Shown here one piece after another: positions 17,835 through 25,441 of a stretch of 64,000 nucleotides of DNA. The notes beneath the pieces are model-generated. The model was not told the origin of the DNA and searched no databases. It saw nothing but the letters and a program-made list of their open reading frames with translations. Numbering within the stretch: position 1 is the first letter of the stretch; each line of letters starts with the position of its first letter. The stretch is taken from contig NZ_CP150304.1 in NCBI RefSeq assembly GCF_037992945.1, forward strand, positions 2,793,501-2,857,500, written 5' to 3'. The position numbers and the translations under genes were made by a program. The stretch is from Peribacillus sp. FSL E2-0218 (GTDB lineage: Bacteria > Bacillota > Bacilli > Bacillales > DSM-1321).

Positions 17835-17958
17835 GTTGATTGGAACGGAAGGTACGAGACTCCTGCGGGAAAAGCGCGTCTAGGGGAGACCCCGCAGGCA
17901 AAGCCGAGGAGGCTCCCCGACCGCCCGCGGAAAGCGAGTGCCTGGAGTGGAAATCAAC
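17835..17958 (+). repeat. GC-rich 124-bp repeat (copy inside the IS)
   Basis: GTTGATT and AATCAAC form short inverted ends. The body contains GACTCCTGCGGGAAA, ACCCCGCAGGCAAA, GCCGAGGAGGCTC, CCGCCCGCGGAAAGCGAG, in the same order as the three tandem units at 58.66-59.15 kb. It is markedly more GC-rich than its surroundings and rich in stem-loops. It has no plausible coding role. Confidence 0.8.
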
Positions 17959-18022
17959 GTCTAAATTGTACAGGCCATAAAAATAGACAAACTCGATTTT
18001 CATCGAGTTTGTCTACAGTCTG

Positions 18023-18047
18023 AAAGGACCATTTTTAATGGTCCTAC
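18023..18047 (-). terminator. Right 25-bp duplicated target; cwlJ terminator hairpin
   Basis: This is an exact copy of 16258-16282, located five bases after the cwlJ stop codon. On the minus strand the hairpin is followed by only TTT and then IS sequence, so the T-tract has been separated by the insertion. Confidence 0.8.
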
Positions 18048-18052
18048 TTTCA

Positions 18053-18493
18053 CTAGCCGATATAAACACTCGCACATGTTCCAGGTGCTGGTTCATAAAA
18101 ACAATGTTGTTTAAATTGACCAGTAAAGGGTTGGTTATACCAGGTTGAAGGGCATGGACCGTATGGATTAAAGTACCAAAGAGCAAATTTCGCTGGGTGC
18201 TCTCTCCAAGAATCCAAATTTCTCCTTGCTAACCTTCTTTCAGATTCTCTCGGTCTTTGATAAAATACATTACCTTTTTGAACAGCTTCAAATGAGTAAT
18301 TGCCTCCCTGTACGTGAAAAATGACATCACGAACTGTTTTCAATTCATTAAAGTCCGTACAGTCCGCAACAACACGGTTAACAATCACATTTCCAACATA
18401 TAGCATCCCTTGGTTTCCTTCGCCTTCAGCCTCCGCCCTCATCATTCTTGCCATTAAATCAACGTCTGCACTTCGGTAAGCTACTCTTGCCAT
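18053..18493 (-). CDS. cwlJ: Spore cortex-lytic cell wall hydrolase CwlJ
   Basis: The start at 18493 (MARVAYRSAD) follows AGAGGTGA and gives 146 aa, close to the 142 aa of CwlJ; the upstream in-frame start is not supported. The Hydrolase_2 (SleB-type) domain covers nearly the whole protein. The catalytic Glu is expected in MMRAEAEGEGNQGM, followed by the family features VGNVIVNRV and ALWYFNPY. There is no signal peptide, as for CwlJ, which is placed in the spore coat by the mother cell and degrades cortex peptidoglycan during germination. The IS element has inserted in its terminator, leaving the coding sequence intact. Confidence 0.92.
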   Translation of the reverse strand: MARVAYRSADVDLMARMMRAEAEGEGNQGMLYVGNVIVNRVVADCTDFNELKTVRDVIFHVQGGNYSFEAVQKGNVFYQRPRESERRLARRNLDSWREHPAKFALWYFNPYGPCPSTWYNQPFTGQFKQHCFYEPAPGTCASVYIG

Positions 18494-18824
18494 TTTCTCA
18501 CCTCTAAAAATAGAGTATGAAAAAAAGCATGCATTCATGTCCTTGAATATACAAAAGAATCCTTAGTTTAAGTAAAGTGAGAAATATGGCATTCTTTTCA
18601 CCCTTTATTCCACTAAACCTTTTACAGTGGAGTATTAAAATAACCTGCCTGTCTGACCATTCCTTTCCTTTACCATATAAAGAAAAAGAGCTGATCTATC
18701 CAGCCTCGATGGTGCATAAGAAAAGCTGCCTTAAGGCCGCTCCGATCTACAGCTAACTCACCCGTTGGTTCATAGGACTAAGGTTAGAGTTGACACATAC
18801 TACACTCTATAGTGGGACATTTCA
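18494..18824. other. Intergenic upstream of cwlJ
   Basis: I see no gene here. The stretch presumably contains the cwlJ promoter; no confident sporulation-sigma motif could be assigned by eye. Confidence 0.4.
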
Positions 18825-19049
18825 TTAATATAACGGTTCTGGGTTCTGACAAGGAGGAAATCCATTTATATCCTGAATCATATGAAAATCATATTGTTTT
18901 AAGGCAAATTGAGCTTGATACAAATATTCAATGACAAGAAGCTTATTGTCAGATGTACCACACAATACACCTGATGTGCCTTGTCCATTTGCTAATGAAA
19001 TTCCAACAGGCTGACCAATTAAAAAATTAATTTTTTGTTGCCATGGCAT
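18825..19049 (-). CDS. Small Sm-like protein, possible GerQ-like coat protein
   Basis: The ATG at 19049 follows AAGGAG by eight bases and gives 74 aa. The core GQPVGISLANGQGTSGVL followed by LLVIEYLYQAQFA looks like an Sm-type beta barrel, and the tail ends GFPPCQNPEPLY. In Bacillus subtilis cwlJ is cotranscribed with gerQ, whose product anchors CwlJ in the coat and has an Sm-like C-terminal half. This gene sits directly upstream of cwlJ on the same strand, so a GerQ-like role is attractive but not shown. The sequence is not a clear GerQ match, and the N-terminal region rich in Gln/Tyr is missing. Confidence 0.65.
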   Translation of the reverse strand: MPWQQKINFLIGQPVGISLANGQGTSGVLCGTSDNKLLVIEYLYQAQFALKQYDFHMIQDINGFPPCQNPEPLY

Positions 19050-19058
19050 AGTCTTCAC

Positions 19059-19453
19059 TCCTTCAAAGACATCATATTGCTTTTTAAAAAATGGGTACCT
19101 GTATATCTTTGTCTTTTCTGAACATCTATGAGCTTATTCATTACTTAGGAGATAATTTCTTCTTACATTAAGTGCTATTGTGCACACTTGTACAAAAGAT
19201 TTAAAATGAAGTAACAGCATGAGAACACATTAAACAGCGATACGGTGAGTGTATGTGGGTTTGGCTGAAATTTTTAACACTAGAACCAGTTAAAATTTTT
19301 AATTCTCTTTTGAACACCATTACCCTTTTCCTTGTCCCCAAATAAAAATCCACCAAATTTGTGATGTCATAGCTGTATGTCGTTTTACTTGATTCAGCAG
19401 CTTCGTTAATCGTTATGGATCGGCCAAAGCTGGAGATACGGTCTTACGTATCA
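19059..19453. other. Intergenic, no supported gene
   Basis: No intact frame with a ribosome site was found. Short coding-like stretches occur on the plus strand near 19385-19500 (for example NRYGSAKAGDTVLRII), but they run into another frame on the opposite strand. The region may hold decayed gene fragments. Confidence 0.35.
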
Positions 19454-19645
19454 TTACCGAGAGTTTTGCTTTAGTGCTTCGAGTATCAGTAACTCCAGTG
19501 AGCTTAAGTTCAGCAGCATACGAAAAAATTCACCTTCTGGTTCTCTCACTTTTGTCATGTTCTTGAAAGCCTTGTAACGGATTTTGTTAAGACGCTTGAT
19601 TGCATCAACATCTTGTATAACCTTAGCGTCTCTTTGCCAAAACAA
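19454..19645 (-). pseudogene. Short unidentified frame after floT, possible gene fragment
   Basis: This 63-codon frame starts (TTG) four bases after the floT terminator and has no ribosome site. The translation (DAIKRLNKIRYKAFKNMTKV...LLILEALKQNSR) has natural composition and could be the tail of a longer gene, for instance from a lost mobile element. I do not recognise it. Confidence 0.25.
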
Positions 19646-19648
19646 TAT

Positions 19649-19688
19649 AAAAAGGTATCGGAATGATCCTCACTCCGATACCTTTTTA
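19649..19688 (-). terminator. floT terminator
   Basis: Arms AAAAAGGTATCGGAATG and CACTCCGATACCTTTTT form a bidirectional-looking hairpin immediately after floT. A degraded copy lies at 1085-1129. Confidence 0.88.
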
Positions 19689-19698
19689 TTTCCTCCGG

Positions 19699-21231
19699 TT
19701 ACTCTTCCTTGCCTGCTACCATATCCATGTTCACTTCAGGATTTTCTTGTTTGATGGCCGCTAATGATATATTGCGCTTCCCCGAGAAATTCTCAAGCAA
19801 GTCTTTGACATCAATGCCTGAAGATGCCTTTAGTGACTCCTGCAATGTGGCCATTAAATTCGTTGCATAGCCCGTCACTTTATTGGCCCCACCGCTTGCA
19901 CCGCTTCCGCCTGTATCCACGACAGTAATTTTGTCGATATTGCTAAGCGGGCTTGCAACTTGTTTGGCGTACTCCGGCAGCATTTTCAGAATCATGTCCA
20001 TGACGGCAGCCTGACCGAACTGTTCGAAGGCTTCGGCGATCTTCTGCTTGGCCTCCGCCTCTGCCACCCCTTTCAAGCGGATGATTTCCGCTTCGGACGT
20101 ACCCTGTGCCCTTTGTGCGTCCGCTTTTGCAAGACCGTCCATACGAACGCGTTCCGCTTCCGCTTGTGCCATGGCTTCGATTTTATATTTATCCGCATCC
20201 GCTTCCGTTATCTGCTTCATTTTATTTGCGGAGGCAGCCTGCTCGACTGCATAACGGTCGGCATCCGCCTTCTTCTTCACTTCGGAATCATATTGCTTTT
20301 CACGGCGAAGGATCTCTTTTTCCTCCAGCTCGATTTGCTTTTGCCGTTCGATGATCCTGATTTGCATTTCCTGCTCGGTTACATCCTGTTTGGAACGGGC
20401 GGTTTCCAGATCGTAAGCTTGGTCAGCACGGGCTTTGGCAATATCCTGCTCACGCCTGAATTCCGCTACCTTCAGTTTGTTGATTTTTTCGGCTTCGGCT
20501 ATTTCAGTCGCCCTTTCAAGCTCGGCGCGCTGGGCTTCCTTCGATGCTTCGGCCCGCTTGATCCGCGTTTCCTTCTCTGCTTCAGCCGTAGCGATATCGG
20601 CATCCCGCTTCACTTGGGCGATCCTTGGCTTACCAAGGGATTCCAGGTATCCGTTTTTATCGCGGACATCTTTAATCGTGAACGATACGATAATGAGCCC
20701 CATTTTGGCTAAATCCTGCGAGGCCACCCTTTGCACTTCCTGGGAAAACTTTTCACGGTTTTTATAAATTTCCTCGACAGTCATCGAACCAAGGATGGAA
20801 CGAAGATGACCCTCCAACACCTCGCGTGCCTCTTGTTCACGGTCATCTTTCGATTTACCGAGAAACTGTTCAGCCGCTGTGGCAATGTCCGTGATCGAAC
20901 CGCCAATCTTGATAATAGAGACACCATCCGCCATGACAGGAACGCCCTGTTCCGTATATACCTCTGGGGTCGAGACCTCAAGTTTGCTAGATAGCAAGCT
21001 TAATGGTTCCGCTTGCTGGAACACAGGCAGCACGAAAGCACCCCCGCCGCGGACAATCTTTATTTTATTTCCCGATTCGTCAACATGAACATTTTTGCTT
21101 CCCAAATAGCTTCCGGTCACAATCAATGCCTCATCAGGGCCGGCAGTACGGTATTTCGTCACAAAAACAGCAATAAGTGCGATCAATAAAAATGCCACAA
21201 TGGCAACAACAATCCAAATTAAACTAAACAT
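19699..21231 (-). CDS. floT: Flotillin FloT (SPFH-domain membrane scaffold)
   Basis: The 510-aa protein has an N-terminal membrane anchor (residues 3-25), an SPFH/PHB domain (about 30-200), then a long coiled coil rich in Ala-Glu-Lys repeats (about 210-400: ATAEAEKETRIKRAEA, EAEKINKLKVAEF) and a C-terminal Gly/Ser stretch (GGSGASGGANKV). This matches YuaG/FloT of Bacillus, which organises functional membrane microdomains. It is encoded directly after yuaF (17-bp gap), the usual pair. A decayed copy of its 3' end lies 18 kb away. Confidence 0.96.
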   Translation of the reverse strand: MFSLIWIVVAIVAFLLIALIAVFVTKYRTAGPDEALIVTGSYLGSKNVHVDESGNKIKIVRGGGAFVLPVFQQAEPLSLLSSKLEVSTPEVYTEQGVPVMADGVSIIKIGGSITDIATAAEQFLGKSKDDREQEAREVLEGHLRSILGSMTVEEIYKNREKFSQEVQRVASQDLAKMGLIIVSFTIKDVRDKNGYLESLGKPRIAQVKRDADIATAEAEKETRIKRAEASKEAQRAELERATEIAEAEKINKLKVAEFRREQDIAKARADQAYDLETARSKQDVTEQEMQIRIIERQKQIELEEKEILRREKQYDSEVKKKADADRYAVEQAASANKMKQITEADADKYKIEAMAQAEAERVRMDGLAKADAQRAQGTSEAEIIRLKGVAEAEAKQKIAEAFEQFGQAAVMDMILKMLPEYAKQVASPLSNIDKITVVDTGGSGASGGANKVTGYATNLMATLQESLKASSGIDVKDLLENFSGKRNISLAAIKQENPEVNMDMVAGKEE

Positions 21232-21248
21232 AAAAGACCTCCTACCCG

Positions 21249-21770
21249 TTATTCATTCTCGTGGGGCATAACATAGATTACCCCGTTTTTCACTTCGATG
21301 ATCAAGACTTTTGTATCCGAAACAATTTCTTCATTCTTATAACTGGCCGCAGTCTTCGCAATGCTTCCACTGATGCTTTCGATCAATACCTCCCCAAATC
21401 CATTAACGGGGACTGATGTCAGGACCCTGCCGACCCTGCCTCTCAAATCGTTGTCATGAAAGGTTAAGCTTTCCTCCGCTGATGAAATGGGAATCAACAC
21501 AAATACGTTCAACAGGGTGACGATCGAAAGTGAAATTAGCAGGGAAATCACGGCAATCATCACACTATTCAGTCCTGTAACCGATTCAAGCAAAAAACCA
21601 CTTGCAAAAAAGACCGTTAAAAAACTGAAAATGAGTGTCGGATTAAATATATCGGGCAATTCGAGACCAGAGAATATATCATTAAACAAAATAAATAAGA
21701 ATGTTAGCCCCCCGAATATAATTAACCCATATAAATAGATTGTCTCTAATGGAACTCCAAATAACTCCAT
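21249..21770 (-). CDS. yuaF: NfeD-like membrane protein YuaF
   Basis: Starting at 21770 (MELFGVPLETIYLYG), where AAAGGATG gives proper spacing, the protein is 173 aa. Four hydrophobic segments (about 10-95) precede a C-terminal OB-fold domain (GRVGRVLTSVPVNGFGEVLIE...VIYVMPHENE), the NfeD layout. YuaF partners with flotillin FloT, which is encoded immediately downstream, and helps control membrane fluidity and microdomain organisation. Confidence 0.93.
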   Translation of the reverse strand: MELFGVPLETIYLYGLIIFGGLTFLFILFNDIFSGLELPDIFNPTLIFSFLTVFFASGFLLESVTGLNSVMIAVISLLISLSIVTLLNVFVLIPISSAEESLTFHDNDLRGRVGRVLTSVPVNGFGEVLIESISGSIAKTAASYKNEEIVSDTKVLIIEVKNGVIYVMPHENE

Positions 21771-21877
21771 CTTTTTCATCCTTTAAATTTGATTTTCCAG
21801 GCCGCTTTTCCGTTCCTGAATGACAGTTTGCTACCTATTCATGAATATGTTCTATTTTATAATCCCCTCCAATTATT
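21771..21877. other. yuaF upstream region
   Basis: This region should contain the yuaF-floT promoter. No confident sigma-W-type (TGAAAC/CGTA) or sigma-A motif could be picked by eye. Confidence 0.35.
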
Positions 21878-22268
21878 TTGCATACCTTTAATACGGACAA
21901 CAGATCAAAAAAGTTTCATTTTTCTCCCACCTTTAGAAGATTTCATCCATTTTTCGTTACTCCAGGTTTTATAAAAGATTCATCGACCCGACAGTCGCAA
22001 GCATTTGGTGTATTTATTTCAGGGGAAATAATGGAAATCCCCTTTATTCCGATGACTGCCATTTCTTTTGAAGACAAGCTATAGCATCGATGAAGATTAC
22101 CTTCCTCAACAGCTTGTTGTTTCCTTTTTTGAAAATGAAGTTCAAAACATGAATAGATTACATCTAATGGTGGAGCATGAACCAGTTGAAAACACTGATT
22201 CATGGGTTGGAGAAAAGAAGGGTCGTTCTACTAAACTAGAAAATACCTTGCATTTACTTAGTATTTGA
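21878..22268 (+). pseudogene. Possible frameshifted gene remnant
   Basis: Two overlapping plus-strand frames look like halves of one protein. The first ends IMEIPFIPMTAISFEDKL at 22084; the second, in another frame, continues from about 22068 with YSIDEDYLPQQLVVSFFENE and MNRLHLMVEHEPVENTD to a stop at 22268. Both read as natural protein and join at one point, suggesting a single-base frameshift. I do not recognise the family. Confidence 0.3.
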
Positions 22269-22449
22269 CATCTATCATACTGCCCTGTTGAACGGTACTC
22301 CCGAAGCTTGTGCACCACCACTGCTGCGATTTCGTTGGCCTACATAAGAATTTCAATCACAAAAGGAGCTTGGAGATATTTTTCCAAGCTTATTTCCGGA
22401 CTAGTTGAGCATTTTCTGCTTGCCTGAGGTTCCACGATGCATATTGTTA

Positions 22450-22478
22450 TTGACAGTGCTTGCGGAACATATTAAAAT
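22450..22478 (+). promoter_or_regulatory. bioY promoter
   Basis: TTGACA (22450-22455), a 17-base spacer and TAAAAT (22473-22478) form a strong sigma-A promoter 50 bp upstream of bioY, overlapping the start of the BirA-like operator region. Confidence 0.75.
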
Positions 22479-22486
22479 TCTATATA

Positions 22487-22515
22487 TGTTAACTTTAAAA
22501 TCAATAGGTTTACAA
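22487..22515 (+). promoter_or_regulatory. BirA operator of bioY
   Basis: TGTTAAC (22487-22493) and the complementary GGTTTACAA (22507-22515) form the spaced inverted repeat bound by biotin-loaded BirA in bacilli. It lies just downstream of the -10 box, so binding would block transcription when biotin is plentiful. Confidence 0.75.
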
Positions 22516-22529
22516 TAGGAGGAAGCACG

Positions 22530-23102
22530 ATGAAGGAAAGTCATGAGAAGTTAAGAATGATGATGGTTACAGCTTTGTTTGCAGCACTTATCGGGATCCT
22601 CGCACAAATTACGATCCCTCTTCCATTGGTACCAATTACAGGCCAGACACTGGCTGTGGGACTGGCAGCGACCATCCTTGGGTCGCGTTACGGAACTTCT
22701 TCCGTATTGCTATATTTATTCATTGGAGCGGCAGGAGTGCCGGTCTTCGCCGAAATGTCCGGCGGTCTAGCCAAAATATTCGGTCCAACTGGCGGTTATT
22801 TATTATCCTATATTCCTACAGTTTATATAACTGGCCTAATATTGGAAAAAACCCGCTTCACTGTACCAATGGCCTTCCTTGCAAATATAATCGGAATGAT
22901 CCTTACTTTGATAATCGGAACGGTTTGGTTGAAGTATATGAGTTCGCTATCTTGGACAGTGGCATTTGCCAGCGGTTTTGCTCCATTCATCATTGTCGGG
23001 GTCCTGAAGGCTTTCCTTGCATCTTGGCTTGGAATTACGATTCGTTCCAGGTTAGCGTCGGCCAACATGCTTCCAAAAAACAATGCGACACTTTCCCGTT
23101 GA
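22530..23102 (+). CDS. bioY: Biotin transporter substrate-binding membrane protein BioY
   Basis: This 190-aa S-component of an ECF-type transporter has six hydrophobic helices, with the conserved start PLPLVPITGQTLAVGLAA, the loop GAAGVPVFAEMSGGLAKIFGPTGGYL (family hallmark) and a C-terminal helix. It follows AGGAGG. It takes up biotin either alone or with ECF ATPase/T subunits encoded elsewhere. No bio biosynthesis genes are nearby, and the BirA-type operator upstream indicates biotin-responsive control. A strong terminator follows. Confidence 0.96.
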   Translation: MKESHEKLRMMMVTALFAALIGILAQITIPLPLVPITGQTLAVGLAATILGSRYGTSSVLLYLFIGAAGVPVFAEMSGGLAKIFGPTGGYLLSYIPTVYITGLILEKTRFTVPMAFLANIIGMILTLIIGTVWLKYMSSLSWTVAFASGFAPFIIVGVLKAFLASWLGITIRSRLASANMLPKNNATLSR

Positions 23103-23122
23103 GATCAAATCGGGGCAAAGCA

Positions 23123-23164
23123 AGAAGGAAGGGGCCGTTTATCGGTACCCTTCCTTCTTTTTTT
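23123..23164 (+). terminator. bioY terminator
   Basis: Eleven-base arms AGAAGGAAGGG and CCCTTCCTTCT are followed by a T-run, 21 bp after the bioY stop. Confidence 0.9.
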
Positions 23165-23175
23165 ACCGTAACCTC

Positions 23176-23211
23176 AAAAAAAAAAGACTCTTAGATAAGA
23201 ATCTTTTTTTT
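23176..23211. terminator. Second A/T-flanked hairpin
   Basis: AAAAAAAGACTCTTA and its near complement TAAGAATCTTTTTTT form another terminator-like hairpin 12 bp after the first. It may act as backup or end transcription in the other direction. Confidence 0.55.
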
Positions 23212-23380
23212 AGTGTCCATTGCGGCCCTATCCCCATAAGTCCGAAATTTGCAATTATATATGATCCCCTTTGCTAACCGTACCCATTCTACTATACGGT
23301 AGGCATTTTGACAACCATTGAGGAAATATAAGCAAGCATTCACATTTATGAAGGATAGGTTTTATTAGGTTTTCTTCCTG

Positions 23381-23869
23381 TTATTTATTATTCGCTTTAT
23401 ACTCTTTTTTCGTGCCATCATCAAAAACGACCTCTAAATCCAACTCTTCATAGCCATCCTTCACATTAAACACTTTAGTCACTTCTTGAATGACTTCTTC
23501 ATCTGTGGAATCTTTCGTGAAGGTCAATTTTTCTAACATAGGAGTCAACTCTTTCATGGCTTCATCACCAAGAACTTTGTGTTTGTTCGCTTCATCTTCA
23601 ATTGAAGCTTCCGTTTGGGCCCCTGTAGTATCATATTCCGCTTCATAGTCGTTATCATTGCCTGGATAGTCGACTTCCAATTGGAAATCCTTGAATGTGA
23701 ATGGTAGCTTTTCATTATTATTATCCGTTCCCGTTTCAGTATTCGTGTCTGCTTGGTTTTCATTTTCCTGCACCGGTGGATTTTTCACTTCGTCCTTGTC
23801 TTCCCCACACCCAGCCAAAACTAGCATGGCCGCAAACGGGACTGATAATACTTTCAATTGTTTTTTCAT
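23381..23869 (-). CDS. YusW-like lipoprotein
   Basis: The start at 23869 follows AGGAGG and gives 162 aa. Residues 1-22 are a lipoprotein signal (MKKQLKVLSVPFAAMLVLAGCG), with the lipobox LAGC placing the protein on the outer face of the membrane. A Glu/Asn/Thr-rich linker precedes a YusW-type domain (about 58-160: FKDFQLEVDY...FDDGTKKEYKA). The role of YusW proteins is not known. The gene stands alone. Confidence 0.8.
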   Translation of the reverse strand: MKKQLKVLSVPFAAMLVLAGCGEDKDEVKNPPVQENENQADTNTETGTDNNNEKLPFTFKDFQLEVDYPGNDNDYEAEYDTTGAQTEASIEDEANKHKVLGDEAMKELTPMLEKLTFTKDSTDEEVIQEVTKVFNVKDGYEELDLEVVFDDGTKKEYKANNK

Positions 23870-23986
23870 TGTCAATTCCTCCTTAGCAAGTTGTATACCT
23901 TATCTATTTCCTAAAAGAAGTCTTTTAAAACCAAAAACCTTTTAGATTTCCAAAGGTAGGCCAAATTAAAGGAAAGTCAGAATGAC

Positions 23987-24631
23987 TCATAGTGGAAGGA
24001 TATAAAACAATACAGCAAAAAAGTGTGTGACCGAGCCCCCAAGAACGAATACATGCCAAACGGCGTGGTGGAAGGGAAAACCGCGCCATACATAGAAGAT
24101 CGCGCCAAACGTATAAAGCAGTCCCCCTGCAATCAGCAACTGGATGCCGGCAGAAGGCATCGTTGCAGTAAGAGGGCCCCATACAATAACGATCATCCAT
24201 CCCATGGCGATATAAAGGATCGTTGAAAGGAATAAGAACTTTTTCACATAGAACGCCTTGAAGACGACGCCGATGATTGCGACTCCCCAAATGATTCCCA
24301 GCAACGTCCAACCTAGGGATCCTTGAACCACAATCAGCATGATGGGTGTGTATGTTCCTGCAATGAATAGGTAAATCGCTGAATGATCGAAGATTTCAAA
24401 GATATCTTTTGTTTTCCCCTCCGGAAAGCTATGAACCAAAGTAGATGAAATATATAAAATAAGCATGGAGACGCCATAGATGACTGAAACGACGACATGC
24501 CAAGCCGGTCCTTCCTGGGCAGAGAAAATGATCAAGAACACTAGGGCGGCAATGCTTAATAACGCACCGATTCCATGAGTTATCGCATTGACCACTTCTT
24601 CTTTTCTTGTATACACATGTGTATTGGCCAT
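23987..24631 (-). CDS. Hemolysin-III/PAQR-family membrane protein
   Basis: The start at 24631 (MANTHVYTRKEE) follows TAGGAG and gives 214 aa; the longer frame to 24682 has no ribosome site. Seven hydrophobic segments carry the family motifs: NAITHGIGALLS at the N-terminus, SSTLVHSFPEGKTKDIFEIFDHSAIY in the middle and FHHAVWHVFVLGGSVTHFFAV at the end. The conserved His and Asp residues resemble the metal site of PAQR receptors. Bacterial members are annotated as hemolysin III, but the physiological role is unclear. It is divergent from an ArsR-type regulator, which may control it. Confidence 0.88.
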   Translation of the reverse strand: MANTHVYTRKEEVVNAITHGIGALLSIAALVFLIIFSAQEGPAWHVVVSVIYGVSMLILYISSTLVHSFPEGKTKDIFEIFDHSAIYLFIAGTYTPIMLIVVQGSLGWTLLGIIWGVAIIGVVFKAFYVKKFLFLSTILYIAMGWMIVIVWGPLTATMPSAGIQLLIAGGLLYTFGAIFYVWRGFPFHHAVWHVFVLGGSVTHFFAVLFYILPL

Positions 24632-24735
24632 GTTACAGCTCCTAACTCTTCCATTAACATTTTTCATATCTTTATTATACATCAGTTAAGTAAAAGCCAT
24701 GTAGAAAAGTGAATATTAACTTGAAATCATAAATT

Positions 24736-24771
24736 GATTAGATTAGTATCTAATTAGACAATAATCTAATC
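24736..24771. promoter_or_regulatory. Operator palindrome upstream of the ArsR-type gene
   Basis: Perfect 10-base arms GATTAGATTA (24736-24745) and TAATCTAATC (24762-24771) end against the ribosome site of the regulator gene. Internal TTAGTATCTAATTAG adds more symmetry. This suits autoregulation and control of the divergent hemolysin-III-like gene. Confidence 0.7.
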
Positions 24772-24784
24772 AGGAGGAATCCAT

Positions 24785-25372
24785 GTGCAAATTGAAAAAT
24801 TGATCGCATTCCATAAAACAATGGGGGATGTGACGAGGATACGGATTATATCCATTCTCGCAAATGGTCCAAAACGCGGTCAGGCACTTGCAGGCATGTT
24901 GAACCTGACAGCCCCTACCATTTCACACCATTTGACGAAATTGAAAGAGGTCAATTTAGTGAGAGATCGGCGGGAAAAAAATTCGGTATATTATTATTTG
25001 AATGATGATGTGCTTCAGCATTATTCACGAGCATTACCTGAAATGATTTCTAATGAGGGGGAATCCAATAAAATGGACAATGAAAAACTGTCAGGAGATC
25101 ATAAAAAGATCCTTGAAAATTTCCTAACGGCAGATAGCCGATTAAAAACCATCCCAGCCCAGAGGAAGAAGAAATTGATCGTTCTTTATCATATGGCAAG
25201 CCTCTTGGAAAGCGGCCGTAAATATGAGGAAAAAGAACTGAATGCGTTCATTCACTCCTTTCATGATGATCACGCAACGATAAGACGTGAGTTCATCATC
25301 GGCAGCATCATGTATAGGGAAAACGGTATTTATGAACTGAACCCACGCGAGATGTGGGCTACTATCGAGTAA
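24785..25372 (+). CDS. ArsR-family regulator with C-terminal DUF2087 domain
   Basis: A GTG start follows CAGGAGG. Residues 1-85 are an ArsR-type winged helix (MGDVTRIRIISILANGPKRGQALAGMLNLTAPTISHHLTKLKEVNLV). The second half (about 115-195) is a DUF2087 domain (IPAQRKKKLIVLYHMASLLE...YEEKELNAFIHSFHDDHATIRREFIIGSIMYRENGIYEL). No Cys metal-binding pair is present, so it is unlikely to be a classic metal sensor. The palindrome immediately upstream is probably its own operator. Confidence 0.9.
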   Translation: MQIEKLIAFHKTMGDVTRIRIISILANGPKRGQALAGMLNLTAPTISHHLTKLKEVNLVRDRREKNSVYYYLNDDVLQHYSRALPEMISNEGESNKMDNEKLSGDHKKILENFLTADSRLKTIPAQRKKKLIVLYHMASLLESGRKYEEKELNAFIHSFHDDHATIRREFIIGSIMYRENGIYELNPREMWATIE

Positions 25373-25388
25373 CATGCTTCATGGCAAT

Positions 25389-25424
25389 AAAAAACCGGCC
25401 TCCCATGATGGGTTGAGCCGGTTT
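25389..25424. terminator. Bidirectional terminator
   Basis: Arms AAACCGGC and GCCGGTTT lie between the convergent regulator and LysM-hydrolase genes, with an A-run on the left (T-run for the minus-strand gene). Confidence 0.75.
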
Positions 25425-25441
25425 ACTCAAGGTCAATTCTT

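Larger units (their letters stand above)
16283..18022 (-). mobile_element. Complete IS1182-family insertion sequence (about 1.74 kb)
   Basis: The element is bounded by imperfect terminal inverted repeats: left CAGTTTGTAGACAAA, right (complement) CAGACTGTAGACAAA. Both ends carry internal hairpins: AAAAGGGGTTCGGAATT with its complement at the left (16295-16332), and TAGACAAACTCGAT with its complement at the right (17986-18017). A single transposase gene fills most of it. A 124-bp GC-rich repeat (17835-17958) lies between the transposase start and the right end. It is flanked by an exact 25-bp duplication of a palindromic terminator. Duplication of palindromic target sites fits what is known of this family; the exact target rule is inferred. 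Confidence 0.85.

Noticed and set aside
19960..20712. Long plus-strand open frame (250 codons) opposite floT
   Set aside because: It is the antisense of the Ala/Glu-rich coiled-coil coding sequence; codon bias of floT keeps the frame open. No ribosome site and a Phe/Leu/Arg-heavy translation.
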